Below, in pieces: positions 1 to 5,477 of a stretch of 6,411 nt of DNA. The notes under the pieces were generated by a model, which worked only from the letters and a program-made list of their open reading frames with translations, was not told where the DNA came from and made no database searches. The translations under genes were made by a program, and so were the position numbers. Within the stretch, counting starts at the first letter, position 1, and each line of letters opens with the position of its first letter. The stretch spans positions 1 to 6,411 of the forward strand of contig JAFGBC010000068.1 in NCBI GenBank assembly GCA_016933355.1. The letters are read 5' to 3'. The DNA comes from Candidatus Aminicenantota bacterium. Its GTDB lineage: Bacteria > Acidobacteriota > Aminicenantia > Aminicenantales > JAFGBC01.

Positions 1-2
1 CC

Positions 3-821
3 ATCGCCCGGCGGACGCGGCGCGCCCGCCGCGGGCCGGTCGCAACGCTGGGCGACCTCGTCCACAACCCGCGGATCAGCGACGACCTGCGCGCCGAGGG
101 GATCGCCTCCGCGGCGCGTCCGGAGGCGATCGCCTCCGGCACCGTCATCATCCGCAGCCACGGCGTCGCCCCCGACGTCGAGCGCGCGCTCCGGGCGCGC
201 AAGCTCCGCGTCGTCGACGCGACCTGCCCGATCGTCAAACGCATCCAGCGCCTGGTCGCCCGGTTGGCCCGGAACCGGACCGAGATCGTCATCGTCGGAA
301 ACCCGACCCATCCCGAGATCCGCGGCCTGATCGGCTACAGCCGGGGCCGAGCCCGGATCGTCGAGAGCGCCGCCCAGGCCCGGGCCCTGCCCTTCCGCCG
401 GCGGCGCGAGGTCCTGGCCCAATCGACCCAGGAAGAGGGGCTGTTCGGCGAGACCGTGGCCGCCCTCTGCGAGCGGACGGCCGAGCTCCGCGTCCACAAC
501 ACGATCTGCCGCGCGACCCAGACCCGGCAGCGGTCGACCTCCGAGCTGGCGGCCCGGGTCGACGCCCTGGTCATCGTCGGGGGCCGGACGAGCTCCAACA
601 CGAAGCGGCTCTACGAGATCTCGCGGCGCATCCTGCCCTCGACCTATTTCGTCGAACACGCCCGCGAGATCGACGCGGCCCGGCTCCGCCGCGCCCGCCG
701 GGTCGGCGTCGCGGGCGGCGCCTCGACGCCGCCCGAGGCGATCCGGGAGGCCGTCGCCGTCCTCCGGGCCCACAGCACCGAATCCGACCGAAGGGAGATC
801 AAAAGGCCATGTCCGATGTAA
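3..821 (+). CDS. ispH: 4-hydroxy-3-methylbut-2-enyl diphosphate reductase (IspH/LytB), 5'-truncated by the window
   Basis: The cytosolic [4Fe-4S] enzyme IspH makes IPP and DMAPP from HMBPP in the last step of the MEP isoprenoid pathway. The frame is open from base 3, and 272 residues are visible. Family motifs appear in order: GPVATLGDLVHN with the substrate-binding His at 63-65; RSHGV with His at 159-161; DATCP with a cluster Cys at 225-227; THPE with the catalytic-type Glu at 315-317; QSTQ at 420-431; TICRAT with a second cluster Cys at 507-509; SSNT at 591-602; and GASTP with its Ser at 723-725. The first cluster Cys normally lies about 25-30 residues upstream of the visible part, so it falls outside the window. 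The Met codon at 264 lies inside the conserved fold and is not the start. The last 13 nt overlap rpsA. Motif conservation implies an intact enzyme; only the N-terminus is unseen. Confidence 0.95.
   Translation: MARRTRRARRGPVATLGDLVHNPRISDDLRAEGIASAARPEAIASGTVIIRSHGVAPDVERALRARKLRVVDATCPIVKRIQRLVARLARNRTEIVIVGNPTHPEIRGLIGYSRGRARIVESAAQARALPFRRRREVLAQSTQEEGLFGETVAALCERTAELRVHNTICRATQTRQRSTSELAARVDALVIVGGRTSSNTKRLYEISRRILPSTYFVEHAREIDAARLRRARRVGVAGGASTPPEAIREAVAVLRAHSTESDRREIKRPCPM
791..797 (+). promoter_or_regulatory. Shine-Dalgarno site of rpsA, inside the end of ispH
   Basis: The purine run AAGGGAG lies 11 nt before the ATG at 809, a rather long spacing. A second, weaker candidate is AAAAGG at 801-806, only 2 nt from the ATG. 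Both lie inside the ispH coding sequence, so ribosomes finishing ispH pass over them. This supports translational coupling. Confidence 0.55.
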
Positions 822-2716
822 CCAAGCGCCCCGATAAAGACGAAAAGATCACGGCCGAGAGCTACGCGGACCTCCTCGACCAGTACCAGTTCAGCACCAA
901 GGAGATCGGCTACGGCAAGCTCATCACGGGCCGGGTCATCAAGGTCACCCCGACCCACGTCCTGGTCGACATCGGGTTCAAGTCCGAGGGGATCATCCCG
1001 ATCGAGGACTTCGGCGGCTCGCCGGCCAACGTCGGCCTCAAGGCGGGCGACGAGGTCCAGGTCATGGTCGACCGGACCGATGCCAAGCAGGGAGGCCTGA
1101 TCCTATCCAAGCGCCAGGCCGACGCCGTCCGGGCCGTCGACACCCTGGAGAAAGCGTTCACCCAGAAGACCTGGATCACGGGCCGGGTCAAGGAGCGGAC
1201 TAAGACCGGCTACACCGTCGACGTCGGGCTCGACGCCTTCCTGCCCGCCTCCCATGCCGACCTCCGCATCGTCAAGGACCCGGACAAGCTCCTCGGCCAG
1301 ATCTTCAAGTTCAAGGTCGTCAAGTTCGACCGCAAAACCCAGAACGCCGTCCTGTCCCGGAGGCTTTTCCTTCAGGAGGAGCGCGAGAAAAAGCGCCGCA
1401 AGATCTTCGCCGGCCTGGTCAAGGGCCAGACGATCAAGGGCCATGTCCGGTCCCTGACGAACTTCGGCGCCTTCGTCGACAGCGGCGGCATCGAGGGTCT
1501 CCTCCACGTCTCCGACCTGGCCTGGGGCAAGGTCGATCATCCCTCCGAGGTCGTCAAGGTCGGCCAGGAGCTCGAGGTCGTCGTCCTCGACTTCAACGAG
1601 CGCGACGAGAAAATCTCGCTCGGCCTCAAGCAGCTGACGCCCGACCCCTGGTCCAACGTCCAGGACAAGTACTTTGCCGGCCAGCGCCTGGCCGGCAAGG
1701 TCGTCAGCCTGACCGATTTCGGGGCCTTCGTCGAGCTCGAGAAGGGCGTCGAGGGCCTCGTCCACATCTCGGACCTGACCTGGTCCCGCAAGCACGTCCA
1801 TCCCAAGAAGCTCCTCAGCCTGGGCCAGGAGGTCGAGGTCTCCGTCCTCGACGTCAACGCCGAGTCGAAGCGAATCTCGCTCGGCATCAAGCAGCTCGCC
1901 CCGCACCCGATGGAGGTCTTCAAGGAGAAGTACGCCGCCGGCTCCCGGGTCAAGGGGGTCGTGACCAGCCTGACCGACTTCGGCGCCTTCGTCGAGGTCG
2001 AGAAGGGGATCGAGGGCCTGGTTCACATCTCGGACCTGTCCTGGGAGAAGGTCAAGCACCCCTCGGACCTCCTCCAGGTCGGCCAGGAGACCGAGGCCGT
2101 CATCCTGGCCATCGACGTCGACAAGCAGAAGGTCTCGCTGGGCATCAAGCAGCTCGGCGGCGACATCTGGGAAGAGTTCTTCGCCCGCCAGAAGCCGGGC
2201 GACCTGGTCAAGGCCAAGGTCGTCCGGATCACGGACTTCGGGCTGTTCGTCGAGATCCTGCCCGGGATCGAGGGCGTCGTCTTCTCCTCCGAGCTCGACG
2301 AGAAGAAGATCGACGTGCCGGCCGACGCCTTCCAGGTCGGGGACGAGCGGATGGCCAAGATCCTCAAGATGAGCGCGAAGGACAAGAAGATCTCGCTCAG
2401 CTTCCGGCAGGCCCAAGCCGACCTCCACAAGCAGGAGTACCAGCGCTACCTCGAGAGCCAGAACGACCGGATGACCCTGGGCGAGCTCATGAAGGACCAG
2501 TTGGCCCGGCTGGTGTCCGTCCCCAAGAAGGAGCCTAAGCCGGCTCCGCCGGCCGCCGAGGCGGCGCCGGCGGCCGAAGTCCCGCCCGTTGAGGAGGCCC
2601 CTCCGGCCGCGGGGGGTCCGCCGGCCGGGGAGACGGCCGAGGTTTCGGAGGACGAGCCCGAGGCGTCCGCCCCCGACGCGGAGGGCGGGGCGAACAAGGA
2701 GGGGTCCCATGATTAA
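809..2716 (+). CDS. rpsA: 30S ribosomal protein S1, six S1 domains plus acidic tail
   Basis: S1 binds single-stranded mRNA on the 30S subunit and helps load structured or weak-SD messages. The 635-residue product has six S1 (OB-fold) domains at about residues 36-103, 121-186, 206-276, 291-363, 378-449 and 464-535. Domains 1 and 2 are divergent, as in canonical S1, where they anchor to the ribosome. Domains 3-5 carry the RNA-binding signature T[ND]FGAFV followed by G[IV]EGL[LV]H[VI]SDL and end in ISLG[LI]KQL or a close variant. Domain 6 ends in KKISLSFRQA. A low-complexity Pro/Ala/Glu-rich tail covers residues 572-635, beyond the usual S1 core; E. coli S1 is about 557 residues. The start at 809 gives a sensible MSDVTKR N-terminus. 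The gene overlaps ispH by 13 nt and the HU/IHF gene by 8 nt. IspH-S1 fusions in Clostridia and rpsA-ihfB adjacency in E. coli match this context. Confidence 0.96.
   Translation: MSDVTKRPDKDEKITAESYADLLDQYQFSTKEIGYGKLITGRVIKVTPTHVLVDIGFKSEGIIPIEDFGGSPANVGLKAGDEVQVMVDRTDAKQGGLILSKRQADAVRAVDTLEKAFTQKTWITGRVKERTKTGYTVDVGLDAFLPASHADLRIVKDPDKLLGQIFKFKVVKFDRKTQNAVLSRRLFLQEEREKKRRKIFAGLVKGQTIKGHVRSLTNFGAFVDSGGIEGLLHVSDLAWGKVDHPSEVVKVGQELEVVVLDFNERDEKISLGLKQLTPDPWSNVQDKYFAGQRLAGKVVSLTDFGAFVELEKGVEGLVHISDLTWSRKHVHPKKLLSLGQEVEVSVLDVNAESKRISLGIKQLAPHPMEVFKEKYAAGSRVKGVVTSLTDFGAFVEVEKGIEGLVHISDLSWEKVKHPSDLLQVGQETEAVILAIDVDKQKVSLGIKQLGGDIWEEFFARQKPGDLVKAKVVRITDFGLFVEILPGIEGVVFSSELDEKKIDVPADAFQVGDERMAKILKMSAKDKKISLSFRQAQADLHKQEYQRYLESQNDRMTLGELMKDQLARLVSVPKKEPKPAPPAAEAAPAAEVPPVEEAPPAAGGPPAGETAEVSEDEPEASAPDAEGGANKEGSHD
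1424..2155 (+). repeat. Three near-identical S1-domain coding repeats within rpsA
   Basis: Units at 1424-1636, 1679-1897 and 1940-2155 encode S1 domains 3, 4 and 5, with starts spaced 255 and 261 nt apart. The next domain starts 258 nt later but is more diverged. DNA similarity is visible as well as protein similarity; for example, the codons for LTDFGAFVE near 1708-1734 and 1969-1995 differ only at a few third positions. This is the normal internal repeat structure of S1, not a mobile repeat. Confidence 0.8.
2696..2702 (+). promoter_or_regulatory. Perfect Shine-Dalgarno AAGGAGG that sets the HU/IHF start
   Basis: AAGGAGG lies 6 nt before the ATG at 2709, inside the last codons of rpsA. It decides the start: the frame is open back to an ATG at 2589, but that would add a 40-residue Arg/Pro-rich extension that merely shadows the rpsA tail. 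Confidence 0.85.
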
Positions 2717-2987
2717 GGCCGACTTGATCAGCGTGATCGCCAAGAAGCTCTCCGTCTCCAAGCAGGAAGCCGAGGGCGGCGTCAACCTCTTCTTCGACAC
2801 GATCAAGGACGCCATCCTGCGCGGCGAGGAGATCGAGATCCGCGGCTTCGGGAGCTTCCGCTTCCGGAACCGGACCTCTCGCGCCGGCCGCAACCCCCGC
2901 ACGGGAAAGCCGGTCAAGGTCCCGCCCAAGAAGGTCCTCTACTTCAAGCCGTCCAAACTTCTCAAGGAGCTGATCAACAAATCGTGA
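2709..2987 (+). CDS. HU/IHF-family nucleoid DNA-binding protein (IHF-beta-like)
   Basis: This small architectural protein dimerises and bends DNA in the nucleoid. The 92-residue length is typical of the family. It shows the N-terminal helix MIKADLISVIAKKL, the signature IEIRGFGSF at residues 42-50, the basic beta-arm core RAGRNPRTG at 58-66 with the DNA-intercalating Pro63, and a C-terminal FKPSKLLKEL. IEIRGFGSF and FKPxKxL resemble the IHF beta subunit more than E. coli HU, and rpsA-ihfB adjacency is known in Proteobacteria. A homodimeric HU-like role is equally possible, because no alpha partner is visible. The start at 2709 follows a perfect SD. The first 8 nt overlap the rpsA end, and the TGA stop shares 4 nt with the next gene's GTG start. 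Family assignment is firm; HU versus IHF is not settled. Confidence 0.93.
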   Translation: MIKADLISVIAKKLSVSKQEAEGGVNLFFDTIKDAILRGEEIEIRGFGSFRFRNRTSRAGRNPRTGKPVKVPPKKVLYFKPSKLLKELINKS

Positions 2988-3499
2988 CCGCCTCCTACAT
3001 CGCCGCCCCCTGGCGGGCGCGCTACGTCCGGAGCGCCCTGCGCCGGAAGGACTGCGTCTTCTGCGCCGCCCTGCGCGCCGGGGACGACCGCAAGGCCTAC
3101 ATCCTCCACCGCGCCCGGCACGCCTTTATCATCCTCAACCGCTTCCCTTACCCGGCCGGCCATCTCATGGTCGCGCCCTACCGGCACACGGCCGACTTCG
3201 CGCGCCTGTCCAAAGCCGTCAGCGACGAAATGACAGCCCTCCTCAAGCTTTGCGTCCGGATTCTAGGCCGGAGCGACCGGCCCCACGGCTTCAACCTCGG
3301 CATGAACCTCGGGGCCTGCGCCGGAGCCGGGGTCGCCGACCATCTCCACGTCCACGTCGTCCCCCGCTGGCCGGGCGACGCCAACTTCATGCCCGTCCTG
3401 GGCGACGTCAGTGTCCTGATCGAGGACCTCGACGCCAGCTACGACCGCCTGCTCCCCTTGTTCCGGCGTTCGAGCCCATCCTCCGCGCCAAAGAGGTGA
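2984..3499 (+). CDS. HIT-family hydrolase/phosphorylase (Ap4A phosphorylase-like)
   Basis: HIT proteins cleave or transfer nucleotides at a phosphate through a histidine nucleophile. The motif is H120-L-H122-V-H124-V-V, and the middle His122 should form the nucleotidyl intermediate. Other marks are N-terminal YIAAPWRARYV (residues 5-15), a CVFC pair (Cys24, Cys27) suggesting a metal site, ILNRFPYPAGHLMVAPYRH, GFNLGMNLG at 102-110, and PRWPGDANFMPVL just after the HIT motif. This architecture (xAPWRxxYI, CxFC, HLHxHxVPRW, NFMPV) is that of bacterial HIT proteins related to Ap4A phosphorylases, but the physiological substrate cannot be read from sequence. At 171 residues the length is normal. 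It starts at GTG within a GTGA overlap with the previous stop. The nearest purine-rich SD (AAGGAG, 2964-2969) is 14 nt away, so coupled re-initiation is likely. No in-frame ATG offers a better start. Confidence 0.92.
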   Translation: MTASYIAAPWRARYVRSALRRKDCVFCAALRAGDDRKAYILHRARHAFIILNRFPYPAGHLMVAPYRHTADFARLSKAVSDEMTALLKLCVRILGRSDRPHGFNLGMNLGACAGAGVADHLHVHVVPRWPGDANFMPVLGDVSVLIEDLDASYDRLLPLFRRSSPSSAPKR

Positions 3500-3500
3500 G
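3492..3500 (+). promoter_or_regulatory. Shine-Dalgarno of the ppiD-like gene overlapping the HIT stop codon
   Basis: AGAGGTGAG contains the TGA stop (3497-3499) of the HIT gene and sits only 3-4 nt before the ATG at 3504. The two genes therefore share termination and initiation signals. Confidence 0.65.
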
Positions 3501-3503
3501 ACC

Positions 3504-5438
3504 ATGCTCAAAGCCATGCGCCGCAACGTCAAGTCGCTCAAGCCGACCATGTGGATCGTCATCGTGACCTTCATCATCGCCATCTTCGCCGTCTGGGGCG
3601 GCGCCAGCCGCCAGGGCGAGGAGGGGGGGACCGGGACGCTGGCCTTCGTCGGCAAGCGCAAGATCTCCCAGGACGCCTACCTGGCCTCGCTCCGCCAGCG
3701 GATCGACGCCATGCGCAAGGACTATCCCGACCTCAACCGGGCTATGATCCAGCAGCTCAACCTGCCCCAGCAGACGCTCGAGGAGATGGTCACCCGGACG
3801 CTCCTTCTCGAGACGGCCAAGGAGATGAACCTGGCCGCCACCGACGCCGAGATCCGGGAACGGATCGTCGCCTACCCCGTCTTCCAGCGCGACGGCAAGT
3901 TCATCGGGTTCGACGAGTACCGCCGCATCCTGAACTGGAACCGGATCTCGATCGGCGACTTCGAGTCGGGTTTGAGGTCCGACATCCTCCTGAACAAGGT
4001 CGTCCAGTTCCTGACGGCCGGCGTCGCCGTGACGCCGGACGAGATCTGGGACAGCTACCGCAAGGAGAACGAGACGGCCAAGGTCGAATACCTCGTCCTG
4101 GAAAAGGATAAGGTCGACCTGCCCGAAACGCCCCCCGAAGCGGAGCTCCAGGCCTATTTCGAGCGGAACAAGGCGTCCTACCAGGTCCCCGAGAAGCGCG
4201 AGGGCGGCCTCGTCCTCCTGAACGCGGACGACCTCAAGACGGAGGTCAAGATCTCGGACGCCGACATCGCCTCCTATTACAAGGACAACCTCGCCCAGTT
4301 CCAAACGCCGGCGTCGACTCGGGTGTCCCGGATCTGGTTCCCCTTCGAGAGCCGCGACCAGGCCCTGGTCCGGGCCGAGGCCCAGAGCGTCCTGGACCGC
4401 GTCGCGGCCGGCGAGGACTTCGCCGAGCTGGCCAAGAAATTTTCCAAGGACGACAAGGCTTCGGCGGGAGGGGACTGGGGGATGACCGATTGGCGGTCCC
4501 TGTCGGCCGCCGAACAGTCCGCCCTCGAGCCCCTCGCGGCCGATGATCATTCGGGGCTGGTCGACGCCGAGGACGGCCTGGCCATCCTCCGCGTCGCCGA
4601 GAAGACGGCCGAGACGACCCCGTCCATAGAGGAGGTCAAGGACCGGATCCGGACCATCCTCGAGGACGAGAAGAGCCGGGCTCTGGCCGATGAGCGGGCC
4701 GCCGCGCTCGCCAAGCAGGCCCGCCGCGAGAAGAGCCTCGACGCCGCCGCCCAGCGGATGAACCTCAAGCCGCGCAAGACCGGCCTGCTCAAGACCGGCC
4801 AGCCCTTCGAAGAGATCGATCCCTCGGGGACGATCGCGGGCGGGCTGTTCGGGCTCAAGCCGGACGAGGTCTCGGAGCCCCTCTACACCTACGACGGCGT
4901 CGCCGTCGTCCAGCTCCGGCGGGTCGAGCCGGCCCATGCCGCGACATTCGCCGAAGTCCGGGAGGACGTCCTCCAGGACCTGACCCGCGAGCTCAAGAAG
5001 GACCGCATCCGCGAGCGGATCGCCGCCCTGCGCCTCCGGCTCCTGGCCGACGTCAAGACGGGCTGGCCGGAGATCGCCAAAGAGGAGGGGCTCGCGTTCA
5101 ACTCGATCAACGAGCACAAGCGCGAGCAGTATGTCGGGACGATCGGCGAGAGCGCCCGCTTCGACGAGGCCGCCTTCGGCGCCCCGCTCGGGACGGTCGC
5201 CGACCCCGTCGAGTACGAGAACGGCTACGCCCTCGTCCGCGTCCTCGACCGCAAGACGGTCGGCAAGGACGACCTCGAAAAGGTCGAAGCCGCCGAGCGG
5301 GACAAGCTCCTCGAGGCCAAGAAGAACAAGGTTCTCCAGTCCAGCCTGGCCCGTCTCCGCGAGGAGAAGAAGGTCCGGATCAAGTACGACCTGTTCCTCA
5401 GGCTCAACGAGGACCTGCTCGGCCGATTCTCCGAGTAA
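3504..5438 (+). CDS. ppiD: PpiD-like membrane-anchored SurA-N/parvulin periplasmic folding factor
   Basis: PpiD-type proteins hang from the inner membrane into the periplasm and assist proteins leaving the Sec translocon. The 644-residue product begins with a short basic stretch (MLKAMRRNVKSLK), then a single membrane anchor at about residues 15-32, giving an N-in, C-out topology. Next comes a SurA_N-type chaperone region (about 38-200), including the PpiD-like VFQRDGKFIGFDEYRRIL. A parvulin-like domain follows at about 265-367, with GGDWG at 322-326. Its active-site positions are changed: the usual His in SHI is Arg276 (VSRIWF), and the usual His in GYHI is Ala360 (GLAILRV). E. coli PpiD also lacks these histidines, so chaperone function without isomerase activity is likely. 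Parvulin C-half-like segments recur at 446-474 and 553-582, and the end is charged and helical. Length is close to E. coli PpiD (about 620). It starts 4 nt after the HIT gene. Confidence 0.88.
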   Translation: MLKAMRRNVKSLKPTMWIVIVTFIIAIFAVWGGASRQGEEGGTGTLAFVGKRKISQDAYLASLRQRIDAMRKDYPDLNRAMIQQLNLPQQTLEEMVTRTLLLETAKEMNLAATDAEIRERIVAYPVFQRDGKFIGFDEYRRILNWNRISIGDFESGLRSDILLNKVVQFLTAGVAVTPDEIWDSYRKENETAKVEYLVLEKDKVDLPETPPEAELQAYFERNKASYQVPEKREGGLVLLNADDLKTEVKISDADIASYYKDNLAQFQTPASTRVSRIWFPFESRDQALVRAEAQSVLDRVAAGEDFAELAKKFSKDDKASAGGDWGMTDWRSLSAAEQSALEPLAADDHSGLVDAEDGLAILRVAEKTAETTPSIEEVKDRIRTILEDEKSRALADERAAALAKQARREKSLDAAAQRMNLKPRKTGLLKTGQPFEEIDPSGTIAGGLFGLKPDEVSEPLYTYDGVAVVQLRRVEPAHAATFAEVREDVLQDLTRELKKDRIRERIAALRLRLLADVKTGWPEIAKEEGLAFNSINEHKREQYVGTIGESARFDEAAFGAPLGTVADPVEYENGYALVRVLDRKTVGKDDLEKVEAAERDKLLEAKKNKVLQSSLARLREEKKVRIKYDLFLRLNEDLLGRFSE

Positions 5439-5442
5439 GCGC

Positions 5443-5462
5443 CGGCGCCCGCCGCGGCGCCG
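5443..5462 (+). other. GC-only hairpin in the ppiD-OPT gap
   Basis: CGGCGCC (5443-5449) pairs perfectly with GGCGCCG (5456-5462) around a 6-nt loop, giving a 7-bp all-GC stem. It begins 4 nt after the ppiD-like stop and ends 3 nt before the OPT Shine-Dalgarno. No T-run follows, so it is not a classical intrinsic terminator. It could act as an mRNA processing or stability element, or be chance in very GC-rich DNA. Confidence 0.35.
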
Positions 5463-5465
5463 CCG

Positions 5466-5472
5466 AAGGAGG
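5466..5472 (+). promoter_or_regulatory. Perfect Shine-Dalgarno AAGGAGG of the OPT transporter gene
   Basis: AAGGAGG lies 5 nt before the ATG at 5478 and fixes that start. The first residues after it are polar and lead into the family's conserved first membrane helix. Confidence 0.85.
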
Positions 5473-5477
5473 GATTG

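Noticed and set aside
264..266. Start of ispH at this internal ATG
   Set aside because: The same frame upstream to base 3 carries essential IspH motifs (LVHN, SHGV, DATCP), so the gene begins before the window.
2589..2708. N-terminal extension of the HU/IHF gene to an upstream ATG
   Set aside because: The added 40 residues are Arg/Pro-rich frame-shifted copy of the S1 tail. The ATG at 2709 has a perfect SD and gives the canonical family N-terminus and length.
1103..2929. A 608-codon open frame on the minus strand across rpsA and the HU/IHF gene
   Set aside because: It is an antisense shadow of S1. Its Leu/Asp/Val/Gly-rich periodic pattern follows the repeated S1 domains on the other strand, and it has no motif or start signal of its own.
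5443..5462. Intrinsic terminator between the ppiD-like and OPT genes
   Set aside because: The stem is present but no T-tract follows, and a strong ribosome binding site comes 3 nt later. It is recorded only as a hairpin.
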